6,855 nt of DNA, taken from contig JAJQID010000030.1 in the NCBI GenBank assembly GCA_021199405.1, forward strand, positions 1 to 6,855, given 5' to 3'. A program made the position numbers and the translations under genes. This DNA is from Lachnospiraceae bacterium (GTDB taxonomy: Bacteria > Bacillota > Clostridia > Lachnospirales > Lachnospiraceae). Below the pieces are notes generated by a model. That model made no database searches. It was given only the letters and a program-made list of their open reading frames with translations, and had not been told where the DNA came from. Shown here piece by piece: positions 1-6,722 of this stretch. Each line of letters begins with the position of its first letter. Within the stretch, counting starts at the first letter, position 1.

Positions 1-42
1 GATCTCTCCGCTGTCCAGGAGCTGCCCGAAAAGCACACCTGA
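1..42 (+). pseudogene. Upstream fragment of the AraC-type regulator, ending at an in-frame TGA
   Basis: The frame used by the regulator at 76-573 is open from the window edge and reads DLSAVQELPEKHT before TGA at 40-42. Beyond the stop it continues YDVSAKGILLAMYMEIYR. Together these resemble the end of the N-terminal sensing domain of clostridial AraC regulators, where a segment like E-K-K-P-G-Y-E precedes a hydrophobic helix (family pattern from memory). The TGA sits where the glycine would be, so a GGA-to-TGA change would explain it. I infer that one gene has been split by a nonsense codon. A sequencing error cannot be excluded, and the true 5' end lies outside the window. Confidence 0.5.
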
Positions 43-75
43 TACGATGTCAGCGCAAAGGGAATTCTGCTGGCT

Positions 76-573
76 ATGTATATGGAAATTTACAGGGCAG
101 AGGCGGGGACCGGAGAGAATAATATCCATGTAAGCTCCCCCCCCAATTTAAAAAATGAAAAGAAAAATCCGGCGCCAAGCCACGATAACCGCCTGGGCAT
201 CGCGCCTGCCCTGGATTATATCACTCAAAACTATATGCAGCAGTTTACCATAGAGGATCTGGCCGGGCTCTGCCATATGAGCGATACCCATTTTCGCCGC
301 ACCTTCCGGGAAATTATGAATACCGCACCTCTGGATTATCTGCATAACACCCGAATCACAAGAGCCTGCATCCTGTTAGGCTCCACCCAGGAATCCATCC
401 TGAATATCTCCGAGACCGTGGGATATCATACGCTCTCCAGCTTTAACCGTCATTTTCAGCAGATTATGAATATGGCGCCAAGAGACTATCGCCGGGAGGT
501 CATGCGCCAGGAAAAGCCTCTGCAGGATACCGCCATTCTGGAATATTCGGGCTGGATTGAACCTCAGATTTAG
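76..573 (+). CDS. AraC/XylS-family transcriptional regulator, C-terminal DNA-binding part (probably 5'-disrupted)
   Basis: The protein is a cytoplasmic DNA-binding regulator. Residues about 40-141 form a complete AraC-type double helix-turn-helix domain. The first HTH is around FTIEDLAGLCHMSDTHFRRTF (57-77), followed by the linker segment APLDYLHNTRITRA (84-97). The second HTH is ISETVGYHTLSSFNRHF (111-127), with the typical ending APRDYRRE (134-141). Residues 1-39 look like the last helix of a sensing domain plus a long polar linker. Full family members are usually about 280-300 residues, so 165 residues covers only the C-terminal part. ATG 76 is the first start after the TGA at 40-42. Its only upstream purine-rich stretch (AAAGGGA, 57-63) is 12 bases away, a poor ribosome site, which supports disruption rather than a naturally short gene. 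Such proteins usually sense sugars or envelope conditions and often control adjacent carbohydrate genes, so the convergent esterase is a possible but unproven target. The linker contains a run of eight C (137-144). Confidence 0.8.
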   Translation: MYMEIYRAEAGTGENNIHVSSPPNLKNEKKNPAPSHDNRLGIAPALDYITQNYMQQFTIEDLAGLCHMSDTHFRRTFREIMNTAPLDYLHNTRITRACILLGSTQESILNISETVGYHTLSSFNRHFQQIMNMAPRDYRREVMRQEKPLQDTAILEYSGWIEPQI

Positions 574-607
574 GAACTGTCACGGGGGCAATCTGTCTAT
601 CTGCTCT

Positions 608-650
608 GCCTGACTGGCGAAACATCCTTTTTAAAGCCTCAGCGTCAGGC
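608..650. other. Inverted repeat between convergent genes
   Basis: GCCTGAC at 608-614 is exactly complementary to GTCAGGC at 644-650, with a 29-base loop. The right arm contains the esterase stop codon (645-647, minus strand). It could be a transcript-end or 3'-stabilising structure for one or both convergent genes. Neither strand has a T-run directly after the stem, so it is not a classical intrinsic terminator. The rest of the 71-base gap between the genes shows nothing else I can name. Confidence 0.35.
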
Positions 651-2198
651 CAGATCCATAAGCTTAACCAGCGCCGCGGTACAGTCTGCCCTGTTGACCG
701 GTTTCTCTGCGTCATAGCCCTTCCATAAAAGTCCCTGTTTCTCCGCCTCCCGCTCACAGTCCTTCATGGAAATCTCCCTCTCCCCCAGTGGATGCAGGCT
801 GCGAATCATAATGCTCGCAAATTCCCCTCCAGTCAGAGCATCATCCGGCCTGTAACGCCCGTCCGGCGTGGTAGATGCGTCGATCAGACCACTGTCGTAA
901 GCCGCCTGAATATTCCCGGCATCCCACTCATAACGGTATACATCACAGTAAACCGCACTCCAGGGCTTTCTGACCCGCTCCGGCATGGCCTTAAAGAACA
1001 GGTACAGAAACTGCCCTCTGGGCATCACGTCAAAGGGATGAAAATACAGAATGCAGGGATCCAGAAGTCCCTTCCACATGGCTTCCTTCAGCTTCTGCTC
1101 CTGAGAGATTCCCTGGCAGTCCGCGTAGGGAAGCTTCGGCAGGTCATGAGGAAGCACCGGCTTTTCCTCCTTCTCCGCGCTGGAAATGTCGCCCTGGGGC
1201 CGCAGGGAAGGCTCCGGCGTCCAGGGCTCCCCATCAAATTCATTTCTATGAGAAGCAAAGGGCTCCACCCCAAGTCTGACCAGTTCCCGGGCAATAAACC
1301 GGGTCATCAGAAGCGCCCCATAATCATTGGTATGAGTCACATCCATGAAATAATCCTTGCACCAGTCCACGCCCCTTTCACAGAATAACCGGAAGGAATA
1401 CTCATGAAGATTGATCACAGGAACATGACATTCCCTGCCCACCCGCAGACAGCTCATCTCATAATCCTCCAGCAGATCATACCAGCCGTCCTCATCCCTG
1501 CCGGGAATACGGCTCATGGAAGTGACAATCACCGGATACGCCCCCCGCTCTCTCACCTCATGGATATACCAGCGCAGATTGGAGGCGTATTGGTCAAAAG
1601 CCTTCAGATTGCGTCGCTTCTGGTCATTGTGACCGAACTGCATCATAAACACATCGCCGGGGCTTAAATGATCCCGGACAATACTCCAGTGGCCATCCTG
1701 CCGAAAACAGTTGGTGGTCAGCCCGCCGTGGGCCTGATTGCAAAAGGCAAGCCCTTCAAAATACTGGGGCAGATTCTGCCCCCAGCTGCCAAAGCTCATC
1801 AGGGGATTGTAGGGATATTCCGCCTCATAATCTGCCACCAGGGAGTCGCCCCCGATAAAGACTGTGGGAACCTGCGCCTCCTCCATTTTTACAGAACAGA
1901 GGCAGTCTGCAAGACAGTCCGTCTCTCCCAGCAGCATCACGTCGATGCTCAGCTTCAGCTGCGCCGGCTCTCCCACCACAGGCAGATATTCGCACACATG
2001 ACTGTAAAAAACGATGGTGCGCGTTTCCCCGGGTGCAAGCTCCATATCCCGGCAGATCAGATTTCTTCTGCCCGTGTACAGATTTAACTTTCTGACGCCT
2101 GTCCTGCCGCCGGACAATGTGACGGTCACTCGAAAGACTCCCTTGTGCGGCACCTGTGCACTGTAACGATAGGGAACCCCTAAGATATTATGATCCAT
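645..2198 (-). CDS. SGNH/GDSL esterase of the rhamnogalacturonan acetylesterase (CE12) type, with SLH-like C-terminal modules
   Basis: The likely role is removing acetyl groups from pectic (rhamnogalacturonan) or related glycans. Residues about 1-108 look like a beta-sandwich lead domain. Residues about 110-311 are the SGNH hydrolase: block I FIGGDSLVADY with nucleophile S119, the AHGG motif at 156-159, block III FGHND (188-192) with N191, and block V DVTHTNDYGA (286-295) with D286 and H289 completing the triad. After a proline- and charge-rich linker (about 312-350) come three SLH-like segments, at about 357-408, 416-468 and 473-515. The middle one is clearest, with YCDV, a central W, SGLIDA and YRPDDALTGGEF. 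SLH proteins are normally secreted, but no signal peptide is visible and there are 16 cysteines, so a cytoplasmic location is inferred. Bacillus CE12 enzymes such as YesT/YesY are also thought to be intracellular. The start has AAAGGA seven bases upstream. The esterase call is firm; the substrate is less so. Confidence 0.85.
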   Translation of the reverse strand: MDHNILGVPYRYSAQVPHKGVFRVTVTLSGGRTGVRKLNLYTGRRNLICRDMELAPGETRTIVFYSHVCEYLPVVGEPAQLKLSIDVMLLGETDCLADCLCSVKMEEAQVPTVFIGGDSLVADYEAEYPYNPLMSFGSWGQNLPQYFEGLAFCNQAHGGLTTNCFRQDGHWSIVRDHLSPGDVFMMQFGHNDQKRRNLKAFDQYASNLRWYIHEVRERGAYPVIVTSMSRIPGRDEDGWYDLLEDYEMSCLRVGRECHVPVINLHEYSFRLFCERGVDWCKDYFMDVTHTNDYGALLMTRFIARELVRLGVEPFASHRNEFDGEPWTPEPSLRPQGDISSAEKEEKPVLPHDLPKLPYADCQGISQEQKLKEAMWKGLLDPCILYFHPFDVMPRGQFLYLFFKAMPERVRKPWSAVYCDVYRYEWDAGNIQAAYDSGLIDASTTPDGRYRPDDALTGGEFASIMIRSLHPLGEREISMKDCEREAEKQGLLWKGYDAEKPVNRADCTAALVKLMDLA

Positions 2199-2238
2199 GG
2201 TCTCATCCTTTCTTCTATTATTTACGATTTTTTACAGC

Positions 2239-2268
2239 AAAAAACGGAGCAGCAAACCGCCCCGTTTT
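2239..2268 (-). terminator. Intrinsic terminator of tRNA-Thr
   Basis: Read on the minus strand, AAAACGGGG (2268-2260) pairs with CTCCGTTTT (2249-2241) with one G-T pair and a 10-base loop, and the stem runs into TTTTTT (2244-2239). It starts eight bases after the tRNA 3' end, as expected for a single tRNA transcription unit. It ends only about 40 bases before the esterase start codon, leaving little room for a separate esterase promoter. Confidence 0.85.
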
Positions 2269-2275
2269 CCAAAAG

Positions 2276-2348
2276 AGCCACTGAGGGGATTCGAACCCCT
2301 GACCTACGCATTACGAGTGCGTCGCTCTACCGACTGAGCCACAGTGGC
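2276..2348 (-). tRNA. tRNA-Thr (anticodon CGT)
   Basis: The minus strand folds as a standard 73-base tRNA. The acceptor stem is GCCACTG/CAGTGGC, the D arm GCTC/GAGC, the anticodon arm ACGCA/TGCGT with loop CTCGTAA, and the T arm AGGGG/CCCCT with loop TTCGAAT; the discriminator base is T. Anticodon CGT reads ACG threonine codons. The 3' CCA is not encoded (the next bases are CTT), so it must be added by the CCA-adding enzyme. A terminator follows at once and no other tRNA is adjacent. No duplicated 3' end or integrase suggests use as an integration site. Confidence 0.97.
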
Positions 2349-2428
2349 ATGATTGCCATTTCCGTCCACAGCCCGCAGCCAGATGATTGTATCCCGCATT
2401 GCCGTGAACATTTCTCATGGAAACCCTC

Positions 2429-2457
2429 TTGTGAATTCCAACAGGAATGATTATAAT
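2429..2457 (+). promoter_or_regulatory. Promoter of the aldose 1-epimerase gene
   Basis: TTGTGA (2429-2434) and a perfect TATAAT (2452-2457) are separated by 17 bases, matching the vegetative sigma pattern, with the -35 at four of six. The expected start near 2464 gives a leader of about 57 bases before ATG 2521. The spacer holds a small inverted repeat, ATTCC (2435-2439) and GGAAT (2444-2448), which might be an operator or may be chance. Confidence 0.7.
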
Positions 2458-2478
2458 AAATGTTGATAAAAAACACAA
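2450..2478 (-). promoter_or_regulatory. Candidate promoter of tRNA-Thr, sharing its -10 with the epimerase promoter
   Basis: On the minus strand TTGTGT (2478-2473) is followed after 17 bases by TATAAT (2455-2450). The -10 box lies inside the palindrome ATTATAAT (2450-2457), so the same bases serve the opposite promoter. Transcription would start near 2443 and give a leader of about 95 bases before the tRNA, which would need 5' processing by RNase P. A closer alternative -10 is TACAAT (2391-2386), but it has no convincing -35 at the right distance. Confidence 0.5.
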
Positions 2479-2520
2479 GCATTTTTTTGCGTAAATCCAA
2501 AAAATGTATCGGAGGCCAAA

Positions 2521-3405
2521 ATGTACATCACTATCGAAAACGAAACTCTGAAAGCTGCATTTAACACCAAGGGCGCTGAAATGGTTTCCCTGATCTTAAA
2601 AGAGGACAATACTGAATATGTCTGGCAGGGGAACCCGGAAATCTGGGCCAAACACGCGCCTCTTCTCTTCCCTACCATTGGGAGACTGAAGGATAACGAA
2701 TATACTCTGCGCGGGGAAACCTATCATATTACCAACCACGGCTTTGGCCGGGACAGCGAATTTCAGGTTCTTTCAAAAAAGTCCGATTCCGTCAGCTTCC
2801 TTCTGACACCCAACGAGCTTTCCGCAAAAATGTATCCCTTCCCGTTCCGGCTGCAGATCAATTACACCCTATGCGGCAATACCCTGAAAAAGGAGCATAT
2901 TGTCACAAACGAAGGAAGCGATACCCTCTACTATGAGATTGGCGGCCACGACGGCTACAATATCTGCCTGGAGCCCGGAGAGGTTATGGAAGATTACTAC
3001 CTGGATTTCGGTACCTTGGATGCCATCCATCCCCTGCAGCTGGATGAACACATTCTGATTCTGGACGGCACCGACACCATCCCGCTGGAAGACGGAAAGC
3101 TGAATCTGCAGATGGAGCTCTTTAAGGTAGACGCCCTGATGCTGAGAAACCCCGGTGTGGATCAGATCTCCCTTAAAAGCCGCAGATCCGGCCGTTACAT
3201 TACCTTTGAATTCCGGGACTTTCCGACCATCGGCATCTGGACCAAATACAAGCCCTTCAACACAAACTACATCTGCTTTGAACCCTGGAGCACCCTGCCC
3301 GACTGCGCGTACCTGGGCAAGGAGTTGGAGAAGAAGGTGGACATCCGCACCGTGGAGCCGCAGAAAAAGGATATTATGAGTTTTTCTGTGACGGTTGGAA
3401 AATAA
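2521..3405 (+). CDS. Aldose 1-epimerase family protein (LacX-type mutarotase)
   Basis: The 294-residue cytoplasmic protein fits the galactose-mutarotase fold and the usual length of the LacX branch of aldose 1-epimerases. These enzymes interconvert alpha and beta anomers of sugars or sugar phosphates before they enter catabolism. Visible motifs, in order, are LLFPTIGRL (48-56), HGFGRDSEF (73-81), IGGHDGYN (140-147, commonly GGHPAFN in relatives), PTIGIW (235-240) and FEPWSTLPD (253-261). By analogy with GalM, H143 and E254 are the likely acid/base pair; this is inferred. The start is fixed by GGAGG (2511-2515) five bases upstream. The gene has its own promoter, is divergent from tRNA-Thr, and its last 32 bases overlap the 3' end of the opposing membrane-protein gene. 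No lactose or tagatose pathway genes are visible nearby, so the true sugar is unknown. Confidence 0.88.
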   Translation: MYITIENETLKAAFNTKGAEMVSLILKEDNTEYVWQGNPEIWAKHAPLLFPTIGRLKDNEYTLRGETYHITNHGFGRDSEFQVLSKKSDSVSFLLTPNELSAKMYPFPFRLQINYTLCGNTLKKEHIVTNEGSDTLYYEIGGHDGYNICLEPGEVMEDYYLDFGTLDAIHPLQLDEHILILDGTDTIPLEDGKLNLQMELFKVDALMLRNPGVDQISLKSRRSGRYITFEFRDFPTIGIWTKYKPFNTNYICFEPWSTLPDCAYLGKELEKKVDIRTVEPQKKDIMSFSVTVGK

Positions 3406-5239
3406 TTTTTTTGGGGGTTCTCAACCCTACCACGCAAAGCAAAATCATCACCGTATAGGCATTGTCATACAGAAAATCAAAGGCCATCTCATACATACCA
3501 AAAATGCTCATTCCGATAATCAACATGGCCGGCAGCAGCTCCTCCAGACGTTTCGTTTTCAGATACGTCCTCACGGAGCTGACAACTGCCGCGGCAAACA
3601 TGGCTATAAAAGCAATCATCGCCGGGATGCCATAATTATACCCCATGATCAGAAACACGTTATGAGCATGGGGGAGCACAGTCAGCTCCATGGTATACGA
3701 GTAGCCTTCATAAAACTGAAACTCCCCATACTCATGGCCTGTCCAGTTCAGCCGCTCTATCGCGAATCTATGAATAGCGCTTCGGACCTCCATACTGGAA
3801 GCCTCATAAATATTCACAAAATATGGGTTTAACTCACTTTCTCCCTTCGTCTCCTCATCAGGCTCCAGGAAATCCAGATTGTCTCCCGGCCAGGCTTCAA
3901 TGATCTCATCCTCATTTTCCAGCTCGTAAATATACCTGTCATAATCCTCCTGCGTCGTATATCCCAACTCCAGATACTGCGCATAACGATCCTCTTTATT
4001 TTGCTCCGCTTTCTCATAAAAATAATCAGGAATGATATAGTCAGCCCCGGGAATAATCCTTCCCAGGCAAAAAGTCAGAGCCTCCGCGAAGGTCATTCCG
4101 TCCAGATCACTCATTCCTCCCTGATAGTACTGCTTGTATTCATTATCATACTGATAGTGGCTGCCCAGGAAATTGGTCACAATAGAGTATCTCCGATTAT
4201 ATATGGAATCCAGATAATCCGGGCGGTTAAGTATCTCCGGCATATAGCGCACTGCGCAGAAGGCCACCGGGAATAAAACAAGAGAAAGAATTCCCACAAG
4301 AGCACTGTTCCAAATGGTGCGGACTGTTTTTTTCAAAAATCCCACCTCTTTTTTTCTTCGGAAAACATCGATCCCCTGGAAAACAAAGGTCACAAAAATC
4401 ACTGCCAGAACAGGCGCCCGTCCTCCCGCCAGATACATCAGCGACAGGTCAAAAACCGCCAACAGATAAAATAAAGCACTCTTCCACTTTTTTGCTCCCG
4501 CTGACTTCAGCAGAAAATATTTTATATATAAAGCAATAAAAAACAGAATATAGGATTCTCCCGCGAAGGTCGTGTAATACCGATAGGAACGATACCGCTC
4601 ATGCCCATACAGATAGGGCACAAAAAGGAAAGAATACAGCTGACTCACCACAAAACCGATGCACAGACCATTGATGATTCCCAAAAGCAGATTCTTCCGG
4701 AATTCCTCTCCTGTATCATATACGCAGAGCGGAATCAGAAAAACAGCCACCGCAACGTAACGATATTTCAGCTCGTCACATGGCGATAAGAGAATAAATA
4801 TGGTCATGACATAGAAAAATACTGCTGACGCCGACAATCCCATCCGCTTTTTTGACCGGATATTATGATACAGCTGCACAGCCGAATCAAACAGAAGAGG
4901 CAGCCACACGATCAGTACCGGCCCCATGGCATAATTAAAATAGATGTAAAAGCTGAAAAAATTAACCCTCAGGAAATAAACCCAGCCTGCGATTCCCAAA
5001 AGGACGCCGCAGATCATATAGGGTTTTTTCCACTTTTTATAAACATCAAAGCGAATATAAAAATAGAGAGCAGCAATCACCCAAACTCCCAGCTTTTTGA
5101 TATCGCACCAGTAATAATAATCTGCCAGATCTGTCCAACAGAAGGAAAAAACAATAAAAGTCCATGCCCACCTGTCCAGCCTGGATTTTTCAACTTTGAA
5201 CGGATTCCATCGATCAAGCAATGAAAAAGATATCTTCAT
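3374..5239 (-). CDS. Wzy/O-antigen-ligase-family polysaccharide membrane protein
   Basis: This 621-residue integral membrane protein has about 11 hydrophobic segments between residues 24 and 330, a soluble loop at about 331-523, and three or so more segments to residue 606. That is the layout of the O-antigen ligase/polymerase superfamily (Wzy, WaaL and relatives). Supporting motifs are AGGRAP (271-276), S482-x-x-x-R486 in the loop ending near GHEYG (501-505), and PHAHNVFL (523-530), matching the conserved histidine/asparagine motif after the large loop. It probably joins lipid-linked repeat units, or transfers a glycan to an acceptor, on the outer membrane face. Polymerase and ligase cannot be told apart here. 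It follows the flippase gene by 55 bases on the same strand. Its start has AGAGGAG with the GGAG core ten bases upstream, slightly long. Oddities are an acidic stretch in the loop (about 439-469, 14 Asp/Glu) and the overlap of its 3' end with the epimerase gene. Confidence 0.82.
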   Translation of the reverse strand: MKISFSLLDRWNPFKVEKSRLDRWAWTFIVFSFCWTDLADYYYWCDIKKLGVWVIAALYFYIRFDVYKKWKKPYMICGVLLGIAGWVYFLRVNFFSFYIYFNYAMGPVLIVWLPLLFDSAVQLYHNIRSKKRMGLSASAVFFYVMTIFILLSPCDELKYRYVAVAVFLIPLCVYDTGEEFRKNLLLGIINGLCIGFVVSQLYSFLFVPYLYGHERYRSYRYYTTFAGESYILFFIALYIKYFLLKSAGAKKWKSALFYLLAVFDLSLMYLAGGRAPVLAVIFVTFVFQGIDVFRRKKEVGFLKKTVRTIWNSALVGILSLVLFPVAFCAVRYMPEILNRPDYLDSIYNRRYSIVTNFLGSHYQYDNEYKQYYQGGMSDLDGMTFAEALTFCLGRIIPGADYIIPDYFYEKAEQNKEDRYAQYLELGYTTQEDYDRYIYELENEDEIIEAWPGDNLDFLEPDEETKGESELNPYFVNIYEASSMEVRSAIHRFAIERLNWTGHEYGEFQFYEGYSYTMELTVLPHAHNVFLIMGYNYGIPAMIAFIAMFAAAVVSSVRTYLKTKRLEELLPAMLIIGMSIFGMYEMAFDFLYDNAYTVMILLCVVGLRTPKKIIFQPSQKNS

Positions 5240-5294
5240 GTCCTATTATCTCCTCTGTGCAGATTTCACCTCTCTGGTGTCGTCGCTGCTTCTT

Positions 5295-6716
5295 TTACGC
5301 CTGACCTTCTTTGGTTGAGTGAAGTCTGCCAAGCACCAGATGGATCACACCCACAACGATCTCCCTGTGTAAAAACATCAGCAGGAAAAATACCGCAAAC
5401 ACTCCGATGTAAGCCGGAATAGTCTGCAGATACAAAAGCCCCATCTGTACCAAAATCAGCACATAGGAAGCAATATCCTTTTTCAGATAAATATCCAGAT
5501 GGATGAAACGTCTGGAATCCATGAGTCTGACCAGCCACATCACAAAATAGCTGATTAATGTCGCCCAGGCCGCTCCCATGGCTCCAAACCCCGGAATCAA
5601 TACAAAATTCAGTATAATATTAACCAGAGCCGCCGCGACTGCGGATCCAAACATAAATTTAGTTTCCTTGGCCGAGGTATAAATTGTTCCCAGGAACCCG
5701 GCCAGTGCGTGAAATACAAAGGAGAACAGAAGCACCGGCGTGTAAATCCAGCCTTCATAATACTCATTCGCGTACAGAATTCTGGAAAGAAGCTGTGTAC
5801 CACAGATGAAAGCAGATACCACTACAATATTCAAAGAAGAATATTTTTTGTAAATATCTGAATAAAATAATCTGGACTGCTCACTTCCAAAATCCTCCAC
5901 CGCTGAAATCTGCCATGCATTCAGAAAGATCGTACCGATCATGGCGAACAGAGATGGGATTTTCTGTGAAGTAGCATACACTCCCGCCAATGCGTACCCG
6001 TGAAAAAAAATCAGAATATATTTGTCCGCAGAGGTGCTGATCCACCAGCTGATAGAGTTGGGGATCATGGGGATCGAATAGTGAAGCATCTGCCTGATCA
6101 GACCCCGGTTCATCCTCCAGGGGCGTATCAGATAATGGTGCAGTCCAGCTGCGAACCAGGTAAAGATACATCCGAAAAAGCTGGAAATAATTAACGCCAG
6201 AAAATACCCGTGAACTCCGATTTTCAGCACAAGCAGAAATACAATATTTAAAACCAGATATACAAAGGTAACCAGAAAGCCATTGAAGGCAAACAGCTTC
6301 ACCCTCTCAATGCCTCTGATAAAATAATTCAGCAGCATCTGCAGAGTCGTTGCAAAGTAATAAAGCATAAAGTAACAGTAATAGTCCTTCAGTCCATCAA
6401 ACAAGAAATAGACCGGAGAAACCAGAAGCATTACCACAAACCCAAAGATAGTAATCCAGAAGCCAATAGAAAAAATCTGTTGCTGATCTTCGTTTTTATC
6501 CAGGGCAAATCGCAGCACCGCCTCACTGACTAACAGAGTAAAAAAAGGATACAGAAGGCTGATCGTCGTGGAAAGAGTATCCACAACCCCGTACTCCTGG
6601 GTAGTCAATACCGCCGTATAAACAGGGACAATCAGAAAAGATAATATTTTTGACGCAAAATTGCTGATCATAATGGCCGCTACATTGACGCCCAGTTTTT
6701 TATATTGCTTATTCAA
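5295..6716 (-). CDS. Wzx-type polysaccharide flippase (MOP/PST family), TTG start
   Basis: The 473-residue protein has about 14 hydrophobic segments across its length, the usual size and layout of MOP-superfamily polysaccharide transporters, which flip undecaprenyl-linked repeat units outward. Recognisable family features are SKILSFLIVPVYTAVLTTQEYGVVD (about 22-46), LRFAL (68-72), GYALAGVYATSQKIP (240-254) and LIPGFGAMGAAWATLISY (373-390), plus a charged C-terminal tail. The start is TTG at 6714-6716. An in-frame TAG lies six bases before it, and GAGG (minus strand, 6726-6729) is nine bases upstream. The first ATG (codon 16) would remove the beginning of membrane segment 1. The gene begins six bases after the upstream stop codon, so translation is probably coupled, and it precedes the polymerase/ligase gene: the expected Wzx-Wzy pairing of a capsule or exopolysaccharide operon. 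The transported glycan cannot be inferred. Confidence 0.88.
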   Translation of the reverse strand: MNKQYKKLGVNVAAIMISNFASKILSFLIVPVYTAVLTTQEYGVVDTLSTTISLLYPFFTLLVSEAVLRFALDKNEDQQQIFSIGFWITIFGFVVMLLVSPVYFLFDGLKDYYCYFMLYYFATTLQMLLNYFIRGIERVKLFAFNGFLVTFVYLVLNIVFLLVLKIGVHGYFLALIISSFFGCIFTWFAAGLHHYLIRPWRMNRGLIRQMLHYSIPMIPNSISWWISTSADKYILIFFHGYALAGVYATSQKIPSLFAMIGTIFLNAWQISAVEDFGSEQSRLFYSDIYKKYSSLNIVVVSAFICGTQLLSRILYANEYYEGWIYTPVLLFSFVFHALAGFLGTIYTSAKETKFMFGSAVAAALVNIILNFVLIPGFGAMGAAWATLISYFVMWLVRLMDSRRFIHLDIYLKKDIASYVLILVQMGLLYLQTIPAYIGVFAVFFLLMFLHREIVVGVIHLVLGRLHSTKEGQA

Positions 6717-6722
6717 TATCCG

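Noticed and set aside
792..2087. Several plus-strand open frames of 87-198 codons antisense to the esterase
   Set aside because: They lie opposite a gene with a clear catalytic triad, show no recognisable domain, and fit long shadow frames of a GC-rich gene.
2386..2414. TACAAT (minus strand, 2391-2386) as the main tRNA promoter
   Set aside because: At 16-18 base spacing the -35 candidates are poor matches; the shared TATAAT further upstream is stronger. Kept only as an alternative.
2190..2450. Plus-strand reading frame of 86 codons containing RATEGIRTPDLRITSASLYRLSHSG-like text
   Set aside because: This is the familiar false protein produced by reading across the antisense strand of a tRNA; the tRNA-Thr gene explains it fully.
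3414..3428. Hairpin GGGTT-CTC-AACCC as a terminator for the epimerase
   Set aside because: The T-run lies before the stem on the plus strand and becomes an A-run after it on the minus strand, so it fits an intrinsic terminator in neither direction.
5266..5538. Minus-strand frame of 90 codons over the end of the flippase gene and the gap to the polymerase/ligase
   Set aside because: It is out of frame with a conserved flippase C-terminus and has no recognisable features.
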